From Amoebophrya sp. AT5.2 (Eukaryota; Sar; Dinophyceae; Syndiniales; Amoebophryaceae), in contig RXOD01004173.1 of NCBI GenBank assembly GCA_005223375.1, forward strand, positions 1 to 26,899: a DNA stretch of 26,899 nucleotides, in the 5' to 3' direction. The stretch's first letter is position 1; each line of letters starts with the position of its first letter. The notes beneath the pieces were generated by a model. It was not told the DNA's origin and did not search any database. It saw nothing but the letters and a program-made list of their open reading frames with translations. Position numbers and translations under genes: made by a program. Shown piece by piece: positions 7,793 through 19,381 of the stretch.

Positions 7793-10700
7793 ATGAGTGA
7801 TCCCAGCGATGGGCTCGTCGATGAGGACGGAGCCGCGCTCCAGCAAACTGGGCGACTCGGAAACTGCTTGACGGGGTGGTCGAATGGGGGCGCGGTAAAC
7901 GTCGAAGAGAATGCCGACAAGCAGGGCAGCAGCACTGGGGTGCTCGAGCAGGCGGAAATCAATTTTTTGAACAACCAACTCCGGCCCCACCTCACCCTGG
8001 ACATAAAGCCGGATGACCAGGGCGCGCTCTGGAAGATCTGTAAGGATTTGAGCAGAAAAATCCCAGCCATCCTCGCAGCGATAGGGAACGACCCCGACCT
8101 CCGGGAGTACGTGTCACTGATCGCCCGGCTGCCAGCGGGTAAGAAAAAACCTAAATCTAAAGCAACGCCACGCCGTGTGTTTTCTGCGTGGGTGGCCCGT
8201 TTTATTTTCAGCTTCATTAGCATTATCATTGGACTTCCACTTCGATGGCGCACCCGTGCTGCCTCCAGCCAAGCCGGCTCATACGTGCGAGGCAGCGGAA
8301 ATGGAGAGGCGCACTCACACTCAGATAGCGGAGCCAAGTTCAAAACTTTGGTGGGAAAAACTATGTCTTAGTAAGTCTAAGATACTTCTTTCTGCCCATC
8401 GGCTATCGCAATGCAGTTCCTTCCTTCAGTGAATGCCGTGACGAAAATTCACGCACAGGTTGCCCCGTGAAGAAACTCCTCACCGAGAAACGCCACTTCA
8501 TGACGACGATGAGGATTCTCAGGGAAGAACACTTACCCCTTACCAACGACCAGTGGTGCGCATGGGGGTACGGCATCGCTGCTTTCTTTGTGTTGGGTAG
8601 TTCCTCAGAGTACTGGCATTGCGCTCCAGCGCCGTAGTGACTTTCTTTTCTTAGATCTTTGCTACAGTACTTGACTTGAAGTTGTTGCCTCATCGCGTAG
8701 CTGAATTTGGGTGCTGCGCGCACTTCGCCCCACCCCATCGTCGCGGTCTCCATTGAAGTGGAGGCCACAGCGATGGGGTGGGACGAAGTGCGCAAGCAGA
8801 AGCAGGCCCAGCAGGGGGAAATGCGCCGACGTGTTGTACGACGCCACGCGTCGACGCTGACCGACGTAGTGAAATTTGTGAAACAACCATCGCACTTGTC
8901 AGGGAATGGATGGAAAAGAACCAGCAGCCGAAAAAAAACAAGGGTCTCCTGGGCCAATCCGAGGACGGCTTTCGCAACCTGAAGGAAGCGCACAAACTCA
9001 TCCTGGCCGACCGCAAGGTGAACGATAGTGCGGACGCCCGGCGCGTCGCCGACCCGTCCCAGATGAAAGCGTTGGCTCCCTCGGTCGGCGCCATCATAAA
9101 GAACGACGCCGACATTCAGCAGTGCATCAAGACGCATTTCTATTTACTCTTAATCTCATAGTGCTTACATTTTCCAGTACTTACTTTTCCTAGTGCTTAC
9201 TTTTCCTAGTACTTCTACTGATTAAATTCGAATGAAAGCATGTTGATACTTCGAAAGGACGGCGCGTCTTCGTCTCGGTCACAGCAGCAATGATAGTGAA
9301 AACCATCAGCAGCAGCATAGTCGATCTGCGCGGTGGCAGATGGGCTGCGGCTTTCGACGCTAAGACACTTACAAATAATCTGCAGCGTGCAGAACGACTT
9401 GGAGCTGTTCAACGTGTTGCGATTTACCGTGAGCGTCGAAGTTCGCATGAAGCTCAAGCCCGCGAAGCCGGCCAAGAAATCCGGGAGTGCCAACAAGAAC
9501 AGCAACAGCACCCGCAAGTGTGGGGGGAAGAGAGGGGGGCTATCCGCTGAAAAGCTACGGGAGCCCAAGGGCCGGATGGATGCTTTGAACGAGCTGGACG
9601 TCAAGGTGCGACTGCCGCAGAACGTGGAGGAGCCGGGTTCAGAACCAGAAGGTGAAGGAGAACAAGATCAAGAAGAAAAGAAGGAACGCAAGGTGGACGT
9701 CGGAGTGGAGCAAGTGGTCGATGGGGCATTGTTGAAGGCGCAGCAGAACAACTTCAACGCGGCGAAGATAACCAAGAAGTCGAAACTGAAGACAATTTTT
9801 CTGGGCAACTACTTGCTGGAGCAGTTCAAGAAGCTGAAGAAGGACCCCACCCGGGCGGAAGACATGGAAGAGCTGGTCGAGAGTACCAATGAGTTTGTTT
9901 GTGGATATGACTTTCTTGTATTCCATTTCCAGCATTGCGTCGCACCTCGTTCTTTGCGAAGTCGAGTCATTGACGATTCTCGAAGCTGCAACGCGATACG
10001 CCTACGCGAGGCGGGCTGTAGTTGTAGGATTTGTATCAGCGCGTGCGCGAGCAGCTTGCGCTTATTCAATATCAATGAATTGATACTTCTATACTGTCTC
10101 CGATTCCGCTTTCAAATTCATACTAATTGTTTCCGCATTTATCACGTTCGCCTTCGCGCAGAGAACAACTCGACGCTGCCGGAGCCGCGGAAAGTAATCC
10201 TGCGCTCCATGCTGCCGAAGGCCAAAAGGATGCACAAGGCCCTGCTGTGCAACGCAGCGGACAGGGGTCTGGGCTGCGCGTGGAGAATCGCGTACGCTGC
10301 TAGTAGGGACGGCGTCGCGATCCCGGACGCAGTCAATCAGAAATGGCCTTACCTCTACATCGTCCCAGTCGAGGAGACCCAGAGCCAGACCGCGGACCGC
10401 CGGTCCAGCTTCGGCGTGGCGCCCCAGCTCAGATGCTGGCAGCACCGACGAACGAGCTACAACATTTTCCTGACGACCGGAAAGAAGGCCACGAACTCGC
10501 CCACGGTCAAGGACGACCCCCAGGCAACTCCTCCGGGGCGAGCACTGGTGCTAGTTAGCATGAAGAAGCATCAAAGTCAATCTATCTTCTTCGTCTTTTA
10601 ATAGATCAATATAAGTCGTGGGTTCTATGCTTACGATTGGGCTGTGCAGTTTTGTCCTGGCTCACGATGGGCCAAGCATGGGTTCTACAACTACGGCGAG

Positions 10701-13700
10701 GCTGGCAGTAGCAGATCGGAAGCGCTGGCGCTGCCCCTCAGAATTTAATCAAGGCGTTGAGATATCAGACATTGCTCTTCTGCTCAGTGGAGACGGGCCT
10801 ACACCTGGTTTGTCTTCGGGAAGATAGCACTAGCATCTCGCAGCATGATGTAGAACTACTAGGTCAAGGACCGCCCTGCCCCCGCCAGTCCTGGCCCCAC
10901 CTTGAATCAAATGAAGACTGGCAAAGTCTTTTGATCGTGAATCGCACCTGGTGGGGGCTCTGGCTCGCTCATGGTGGAAGCTCTCTGCGTAGCAAAATGC
11001 CTCGCCAGTTGAGAGCCCTTGAGGGGCAGACCCGCGCCTGCTGTAGCCCTAACCGTATTGATATTATAGGTATACCGGTAGCGGAAGTTCATCTTGATGC
11101 AAAATCTAAATCATCAGCGCGTCCCTGTCCATACTTTCACTTTCCACAATCAAAGGCAGCGACGGACGGGCAGAAGGCATGGGCGTCCCCGCAACCCTCC
11201 GCCGGCGAGGCCGCGGCGCCGGGTGTCAAGAACGACGCGAAGCAGGACAGCTCGAGCGACAAGGGCGTCTCCACGACCGGCGGAGGAAGCACTTCCTGTT
11301 CCAACTCCAATTTGAATTCCTCCGCGGAGAACTCCCCGAAGGACGGGACCGACGCCAAGGGTGCGGAGCCGGAGGTGAAGGGCGTGCTGCAGAAGGACGT
11401 ACACGGACATGATCAGGAAAAGGAATCCGGCGGTGCTGCGGCGGTGGAAGAAGGGCGGTTTGATCTCTCCGAACACAAGGTTTGGGAAAACATCAATGGG
11501 ATGCAGTTGGAGGACGTCTCGGGCCAGCAGCCGCGGCGCCGGTGTCATGCGAGCTCGTTCAAGTTTTCGAGCAAAGCGTCTTCGATGGATGGGCGTGTCG
11601 ACGACGAAAAGATTATGCGTGAGGCCGCGCAAGATCGTGCTGGTACTTATTTGATCTTATTTCGAGGTGGTAGCTGCTGCCTTGTCTTGAATCGAGACTA
11701 CTCTCATCTGCCTTGAGTTTCACGACCCAGCTCGAGTCCCTAGCTGTTGTGCAAGTTTGAGGGTCACAAATTCAAATATCAATTGACAGCTGCTGCGGAT
11801 GGGAATATGCTCAGCTCTGTGCGAGCAGACAAGAAGAAGACCTCGGATGGCCACGACGACAACTTGGAAATGCACCACAAGAACAACGTTGGCGTGCGTC
11901 TTGCGGCGGAAAACGCGAAGCACAAGCAGGCCATGGAAGCCGCCAAGAAGGAGGCCATCAAGATGTCTCCGCTGACCGCGCTTTTGTTCGAGGACATTGA
12001 GACGAAGGAGATCATGAACAGGGCGGTGAGCACCGGTATCTTCTGCTTTGGTATCCTACCCAGATGAGTCAGAATATCACCATAGTACAATCACTGCACG
12101 CAAAGTTGTAGCCTGGCTCCTGTGGTGCGCCAGTAGTTATAGTTTGATTTTTCTGTTGCGTGGCATGATGTGACAAAGAAAGCGGTTTGTTTTACGAGTG
12201 CGGTCTAGGTCTCGACTAGGGCACTGGCGTTGAACCCAGATCAATCGCTGGCGGTCCCGCCCCCGATCTCGACCTGCGCTTCATCCTCGAGAACGAGAAG
12301 CAGTGCTCGCGTCGTTCATGGCAACGGTTTAGATTTTGACGCAGCCGCTTACTCGATTCTGGTGGGTGTGTCGTCAGATCGCGACTTGAGCACGCAGTTG
12401 CGTGCTAGTAGGTGTAGGCGGAGCTGTCGTCAGTTTTCCATGGCGCCAGCGCGCCGCCGCGGGCGTTGATTGCCAGCGAGCCGCCGCGCAAGGCCGCCTA
12501 TGCGAGTTGCTACTTTCGACGTGCAGTAATTGTTTCTGCGTCTTCCGCTTTGAGGTTGCGACCCCAACACGGGCATCCCGTTGCTGGTCTTCCCCTTTGG
12601 CTTTTGCATGGAGAAGCTGAGCGCGGAGTACTTGACACGAAGCCTGATTTGTCACGCCGTGGAGGATTCCGCGAACGAAACGTCGTTCGAACCGACGGAC
12701 GTGCGGCTCCAGGTCCTCATGGAGAACAGTGACCAGTTCCTCCACGTCCTCCAGCGGGTAAGCCGCGGCGAAAGCGTAAAGGCGCTCTTGGAAACAGAAA
12801 GGAACACGGGCACCCTCAACATAGAAGAAGACGCGCGAACGAGGATCAAGAAGGCCTACAAGGAGCACGACGCCAAACACGAAGTAGCGACTACTTTTCT
12901 AGTTTTTTCCACTCGGCTGCTGCTCTCATCGTGAGCGCCGCAGCAACTATCCTTTGTGAAAGTAGGGCTAGGCTCGTGGTCTTTGTGCGGGCAAACTTTA
13001 GGGGACGCGCCCTTTCTCTGACCTCTCTCAGGAAAAGCTGAAAGACGGCAAAGACTGGCACGAGGACCTGAAGGCGCTGCACACTTTCGCGGGCTTCGCG
13101 AAGGTCTACAAGAAGTACGTGGCGCCGGTGATCAAGTTGTTCGAGAGCTTACCGGCGCCGCTTGACGTCTCGGTCCTGAAGCTGGTCGTGTGCTCGCTAC
13201 GGCTTTACCGCCGTGAGTTTCAAGCCGAAGTGGGCTCCGCAATCGAAACGATCGACAACACCCTCTCAGGGTACTCCGAGGACTGGCTGAGGCCCTTCCT
13301 CGCGATCACGGAACACTACGCGCAGGTGAAGAAGAAGATCAACAACGGCGACATCATCGTGACAAACAAGGAAAGCCCGGGAAAATCAGCGGCAATAATT
13401 ATACTTTATGGAACATCTTTTTTTATATCAGTCTATCTCTAATTTATTTATTTTTGATTCTACAACACTAATTGTAATTCATTTGCTTTCTTGGATTTGG
13501 CCACTTGTGATCATCAGGCAGAGCATATCTTAGCAGGGCACCAGAACCAGAAGTGCACTGTCTTGATCGCGTGCTGTGCAGTATTCAGTGCCAGTTTTAC
13601 GCCCCACATCGAAAACAGGCGCGCCTCTTCCCGAAGAACCACTACGACATGCTGGACACCTTGGGAAAGATCGGCAAGCCGAAGCTGCTGGAGCAAAAAT

Positions 13701-14939
13701 GTGAGATAATCATTCCGGTGCCGCCGATCAAGCCAGGAGAAGACGCCGTGAAGCACAGCCTGAAGGAGGTAACGACCCTCTACAATAAGGTATTCATCGC
13801 TGTGGGTGTAGAGGTAGAGCCGCGCGGTCAGGCTTAGGCAACATCTGCCAATGTCTGGCAGAAGTTTCAGCATGGAAGACTAGAGAAAAACTGTGCGACT
13901 TCCTCGCTTATGAAGTGGCTTAGATTTACTTGGGTAAGTGGTCACCGCCTCGTGCGCCAGCTCCTCACTTGTTGTTCTTGAGGACTCGATCCTCGCAGGC
14001 CGACAAGGAGCGATCCTCTACAATCTACAGTAGTCTAAGTCAGAGTCTAATTGTAAATGCAGGCGACCAAGGTGGTGTCGCGTCCGCCGCTCTCGCTGAT
14101 GATCGAGGCTGCCATCCTGCTGGGCAACGCGCAGAAATGTTTAATCGACAATCTGAAGTCCTGCACGTCCGTGGAAACGTTCAGTCTTCCACCGCAGTGG
14201 ACCACGATGACCAACAACATGAACCTCTTGATCAGCCGGAACCCGCAGACGTCGAAGCCCGTGCAAATCCTTCTGAACGAGGTACTTGTCTATTGTAGCA
14301 ATTTCTACAATTTGATTTCCGTTCTTGGTTTTGGTTTTGGGCCGTGGCTCGCTCGCCTCCGCAACAGCCTACCCCTGATTTCTTGAGCACGCGACCGCTA
14401 CGGAGGCTCAGCGTAGAGCTTAAGCTAAAGCAGTTTCAATGGCCATAGCCGTAGACCTTCTTATGATTTCTATTACCCAGCTCGCGCTCTGCTTCGTCGC
14501 AGCACGTAGTTCGTAGTGCTTCTTCGCTCATTTCGTGGCAGTAATTGCAGTGGGCGTGATCGTCTGTTACGCGCTGGGATCAGATCGCGAAATGCAATCC
14601 TCCCGATAGGCGAAGGCAACGGCGAAAGCGGTATTCGAGCTCGTCGTTACGAAGGAGGACGAAGAGAAGACTCATCGCCTGATCGACGAGGCCGTGACCG
14701 CGAACGACCGCGCCGCGGTGGTGGACAACAACTTCATGAGCAACATCATGCGGCTCCACGCGGGATACAAGCAAACACTGATGTCGTACGCGGGTGGTAC
14801 CGCAGGAGGGCGGGGAATGGAAGACGTCGTGTCCGACCCAGAAGACGAATCCGAGGAAGAAGAGATGACGGACGACGACTCCGACTTCGACGAGGACCTC
14901 GACATCCACGCGCCAAAGCGCGTCCGCACGGACTACTGA
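7793..14939 (+). CDS. Gene B: unrecognised 1350-residue protein, 14 exons
   Basis: Exons: 7793-8138, 8212-8370, 8459-8596, 8815-9121, 9386-9882, 10162-10547, 11156-11642, 11790-12025, 12220-12310, 12555-12883, 13032-13358, 13589-13789, 14063-14281 and 14610-14939. Every intron is GT...AG, and the phases fit through to TGA at 14937. The total is 4053 nt. I do not recognise the protein and see no signal peptide or membrane helix. Approximate features are: a helical N-terminus (1-115); a Lys/Asn/Gly-rich basic linker (338-372) followed by an acidic stretch (about 399-420); a Ser/Gly-rich, probably disordered region (612-730); long helical segments from about 790 onward (for example EDWLRPFLAITEHYAQVKKK); and a Glu/Asp tail (1317-1340) ending PKRVRTDY. 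The basic/acidic clusters would suit a nuclear or scaffold protein, which is inference. The least certain junctions are exons 3/4 (acceptor anywhere from 8763 to 8814 in the same frame), exon 6 end (10547 or 10553), exon 9 (12220-12310), and exon 12 start (13589 or 13595). Confidence 0.68.
8718..8793 (+). repeat. 23-bp inverted repeat at 3' end of gene B intron 3
   Basis: The arm at 8718-8740 (GCGCACTTCG...CCCCATCG) is the reverse complement of 8771-8793 at 22 of 23 positions, around a 30-nt loop. It sits just upstream of, or across, the intron 3 acceptor used in the gene B model. It would form a very stable RNA hairpin next to the splice site and may be a remnant of an inserted element with inverted ends. 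Confidence 0.8.
9160..9214 (+). repeat. 16-nt tandem repeat in gene B intron 4
   Basis: Three near-identical 16-nt units (9160, 9176, 9192) have the form AGTGCTTACTTTTCCT with A/G and A/T variants. They are followed by the start of a fourth (AGTACTT) that then diverges. The repeat is intronic, pyrimidine-rich and lies just after the exon 4 donor. Confidence 0.75.
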
Positions 14940-17900
14940 AGGCTTTTCCTAAGACAAAGGCGAGGCAGATGAACATTCTTCGACGGAAGAAACGGTAGTG
15001 ACTATTGGTTCTGGTTTGCTCATGCATTTCCATTAGCTCTATTAGTTTTTCTTTTCGTTTGAAAATGTAGCGTAAGGCTGCTGGACGTTGTTCGGCGCCT
15101 GTGGAGGACGAAGATATGACGATGACGGCTTTTGCTTCTAGCTCTACTGTCTCGCGGCGAATATTCATCAGGAAGCAAATCTTCCGCCAACTATTGCTTT
15201 TGTTACAAGCGTGCTAGGATTACACTGCCAGTGGTCGTTGCAGTCCTATTCTTTCAGAACTGGGCGTCTGTTTGCCGTGCTTATGTTTCTAGGTGGAAGC
15301 TCTGAATATCGCCGGCGTTGCTGTAGACATCCAGACCGAATCTACATCTAGGCCAGATTGGTCTGCCGCTCCCGGCTGACTAGGTGGAAGCGCGCCACGC
15401 TCGAGCGTGGGCATCGGACTCACTCTGTGGCGCTTAACGCAGCTCTGGGCAATAAATTTTTCTTAGTCGCTGTTCTTCTGTACCAGTACCCAGTCGTATC
15501 TGTTAAATTTTGCGGCTCCCTACTGCTACCACTGTGGATATTCCTTTCTCGTATCGGCTACATCGACCTGTCTACAGGGGATCGGCGGCGCAATACTCTC
15601 TGTCACTCCACTTCTTTCATTCGATTGCTTGAGCCGTCACGTGATAGCGAATCGCAGCAATGCTTGTTTGCACCTGGTACTACTCGTACTTCGCTCTCTT
15701 ATCAGAACGCTCAAGAGTATATTTACGCTGGCAATCCTTCCACGATCTACGCACCCAGGAAAGCACAGAATCAAATGACTTATATAGATGCGATAACTGC
15801 CCGTACGTGTCATCGATCGTAGGAACCGATGTCACCCAACAGCAATAGGCAGATGAGAACGAAAAAGCTCTTTCTTGTTTCAAGCAATGAATTGCACTTC
15901 GGCGCTGGCCATGGCTTGCAGCGCGTTGCAGGTCGGCACGTGATGATCTACGACTTCATGAACGATGAAAAGTAACGAACTTTTGTGCATTTTTAGCTTG
16001 TTGTGGTGGATTTGGATATGGCTGTGAGGATGATATGCAAAAATTGCTGCAGGAGCAAGAAGGTTGGAACTGAGACCATTGGAAGATGAAGATGGCAGCC
16101 GGTGGCTGCGGGTCCCAGTGGCAGGGCCAGCGATGCGAAAAAAAGTCGGTGGCTAAACGTGCTCGTGAGGCGCGGGTGAGCGACGACGTCGAATGCAATA
16201 GCAATCGTGATGCATCTACAGCTTGTCCGCAGATATGCGTTTAGATATACATATACGCTCCAGTACTAAGAAGGAGCACCGCAACAGCACGAGTACGGAA
16301 CTACGTACAAGGCTTGAGACCGTAGCGAATTGAAATTTATGACACACTGACTTAGACTGAAGAGTATCCTATCTGAGACTTACCATACCGTTACTGGTCC
16401 ACCTACATGTAAGTGCCTACCGCTACCCCGTAGAAGTTGTACCGAATATCTATGTCGTGCTGGATCTCAGGACGAAGTGCAAGCAGTATAGGAATAGAAT
16501 AGGCGTTGATAATTCTTGTCGAGTCAATCTAAAAATCTTTGCTTCCCTCTCCGGTGCCAGAGTCTTCTGGCGAGCCTTTGTTCTTGACGCTATGGCGAGC
16601 CGATATGAACCCATGATCAACAAGACAGGGCCGTCTAGTGATGTTAATGCAGTCCGACCTTATTTACCATGGAACTGATACTGAAACAAAGGCCACGCGC
16701 CGACTCCGAGTCTAATGCACCAACCTGCTCACTGTAACAACTGTTTCGCTTCAAATAGTGACACTCTCACTTCCTATCAGTGGCGTTTGATGAGCCCGGA
16801 TGCATCGCACGACCCAGCAAACACAACGAACGCAGCTCGAAAAAATCAGGTTTGGTACTTCGTGCTGCAACGTGTCCATCTCGTTCGCGGTCGAGTTTCG
16901 GATACAGGCGGATGGAAATGCGCTGTGGTCGGGAGGGCGACAGGCACAAGTAGACCAAGAGCTGTTGCTTCACTCACGGTCACGGACAGCTCGGTAATGG
17001 TATCGATCAGCTGTCGTGGCTGTGTGCGATGGATCATGACTTTCGTCTTCGTTTGTGGCCAGCACCTCAATTGTCAATTCATTGATATTTTTCGATTTCG
17101 TTTGCTGTTTGCGTCTATCCCGTTTTCTGAGGCGGTGCGGGCTGGGAAGCAGTGAATATGTCTGCGACTATGTGGAGCAAACAGTCATGAGGAACAACGT
17201 CATTTGGTCTGGTTCTCGTAGATGGGAAGTTACTGCAGAGAAGTAGAAGCACGCCGCCGCGTTTGACTTCGCGACAATGAGCAAGGCAGTGCTAGGGCTA
17301 GGCACGCAAAAGAATGACGCTTTTCTCTTATCTCTTTCGTTGGCTCGTGCTTGTGCGTCGGGCTGCCTCGAGCGAGCCTGGGACAGCCATGGGCTTCTTG
17401 CATTCAGGACCAGGGACGCGCGGGGTCCATTGCGGAACAACTACAACTGCTACTGATCTATTTATGACATGCTACTTTTCCTACAGCGTTTCGTATTGAT
17501 TTCAGAGTCAGATCCTCACAGGTCGTGGCAGCTCCTTCACCATCACGGACTTTTTCGACGCATGGTAAAATCAAAGGATGCGAGGGCAGCGATGGCCTGC
17601 AGCATTTGCAAAAATTTATAGATTCGCCGTCACTTACCAGAATCTGAATCCGGCTGACAAAGAAACAAAGCCGAAGCGTCGCACATTTTGACTCGCTTTG
17701 TGATATGCCTAAGAGGCGAGACACACTCTCGACCCTGCAGACTTCGATAAGTAAGTGCTAGCGTAGGCATGCCGACAGGATGTTCAGCCAGGCAATCAGC
17801 CGGATTGCGGGCAACACAATGAACCGATGGATCTCGAAATTGCACCAATAACTATAACGCAGTTTCAATGTATTAGGACACGGACAGCAATTTCAATTGT

Positions 17901-19348
17901 AGCAACAAACTAGAACGACGAAGCGCCTCCGCCTAAAACTAAAAGTCCGCAGATGCCACGCGATTGAAAATGAAAACGGATGTCCAAGCAGTTCTTGTGT
18001 TGTGAATTAAACGTAGTCTTCCCATTGATTTAGGTATCGATCAGAGTGCTCGTTCACGTTCTTGATGGATTGATGACTGCCACCGTTCGACTCTCAAAGA
18101 TATAGAAGGCGAAGGCCAACGAAAGGAAATAGGACAGCACGCCTATCGGTATTCGCAGGCGAGTGCTTTTTGTCTTTGTGGCTGCGAAGTGTCATTGCCG
18201 TGATCTTGTCGTCCGCTGTTTCTTGGTGATGACAGTCGAGATGAGCTCCAGTTAGTCCATGAGGATAGTGATCTTGGTCTTCCAGGTCGTGGTTGAACAG
18301 CGTACGTGCGGTCGCTTTCTTGATGCAAATGCGCTTATACTTCTGAATGAACAAGTGCCGTTCTTGCTATCGACGTCCGTGCTTTTTATACTAATCCGTA
18401 CAGGAGTATCGCAGGGATCGCTTTTCGTGTATGTCGCGCCGGAGTCGTGCGCTCGTGTCGTGATCAATCGGAAGGGGTTAACAACGCACCCAGATGAATA
18501 TAGCGGCCGGAGGGCTGCATGGTGCTGCTGGCTCTGGGTTCTGAACTCCAGGGGCATTCACAAGCACTTAGCGTTACGAAATCGCAAACGTGATGGCCGG
18601 GGCTGTTCATCTATCGCTCCGCGATTTAGCTGCTTCTTGTATACTTTTTGAATTTATCTCGGGCTACGAGGATCAAGTGCGCTGCACGTGGGCGGCGTGG
18701 AAAGATTGATATCAGAAGACGGCAGAAAGGGCCTCGCAGCTTTCGCGGTAGTTGCATACTGGGGGGACACAGCAGACAGCTCAGGGCAGCGCCTTTTTGA
18801 AACCGCGATGTCGGAACGCAGTGAAAAAAGTGACTCGGAGACGTGACGGAAAAAGTGGCGGGGTACCGCAGTGGAGAAAAGTGCAGACGATCCGCGCAGA
18901 AAAAGGCGTACTCTACACACCACTCACGGCAGTGCCCTCTGATCCTCTACCGTCATTGTTGATGATCCAGATGCAGCGCACTAGAACCAGCCACGCAGCT
19001 ATCAGGATTCGTCCCGCCGCGTTCTTTGGTTCCTGAAAAATCCATGATCATGAATCGAAGTAGATCGCGATCCTTTATTTTAGACCACTGGCAGTGATCA
19101 CTGCAGCCAGCGCTCATTTTTTTTGACGAAGGAACTACTTCTTTTACATTAGACTTAGGTGGGGGGACTGCGCATCCCACGTTCCATCATCTTATGGTAA
19201 GCAGAAACGCAGCTCACTTCATTGAATCTTCACACTGCGATTTAGATAGCTAAAAAGCTTCGAGAGTCTGAGAGCATTTTTCGGCGGCCAAGTTTTTTAA
19301 AGTCCAAATTTCTCGAAAAAGGTGATGCAACTAAAGTCAAGGTTAACA

Positions 19349-19381
19349 GCTCTGCTAAGTCAGACAGAGCAGTCTTTTTTT
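19349..19381 (+). terminator. Hairpin followed by T7 run
   Basis: GCTCTG (19349-19354) pairs with CAGAGC (19365-19370), followed by AGTC and seven T residues. This resembles the 3' end of a small RNA made by RNA polymerase III. No internal A/B box or known snRNA, SRP RNA or U6 sequence was recognised upstream, so it may be coincidental. Confidence 0.25.

Noticed and set aside
8771..8990. Alternative reading of gene B exon 4 in a second frame starting after CACAG at 8770
   Set aside because: The peptide looks helical and coding-like, but it cannot be joined in phase to the convincing downstream frame without an indel or a very short intron with mismatched phase. A single-frame exon from about 8815 needs no such assumption.
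15358..15822. 154-codon + strand frame in the intergenic region
   Set aside because: Mixed composition with many Cys, Arg and Tyr residues, no domain, no splice-supported neighbours.
18083..18095. GTTCGACTC resembling a tRNA B box
   Set aside because: No matching A box, acceptor stem or cloverleaf arms could be placed around it.
18259..18651. GVSQGSLF string resembling a reverse transcriptase motif in a 130-codon frame
   Set aside because: No flanking RT motifs such as the catalytic YxDD, no second long frame and no repeats around it. A short chance match.
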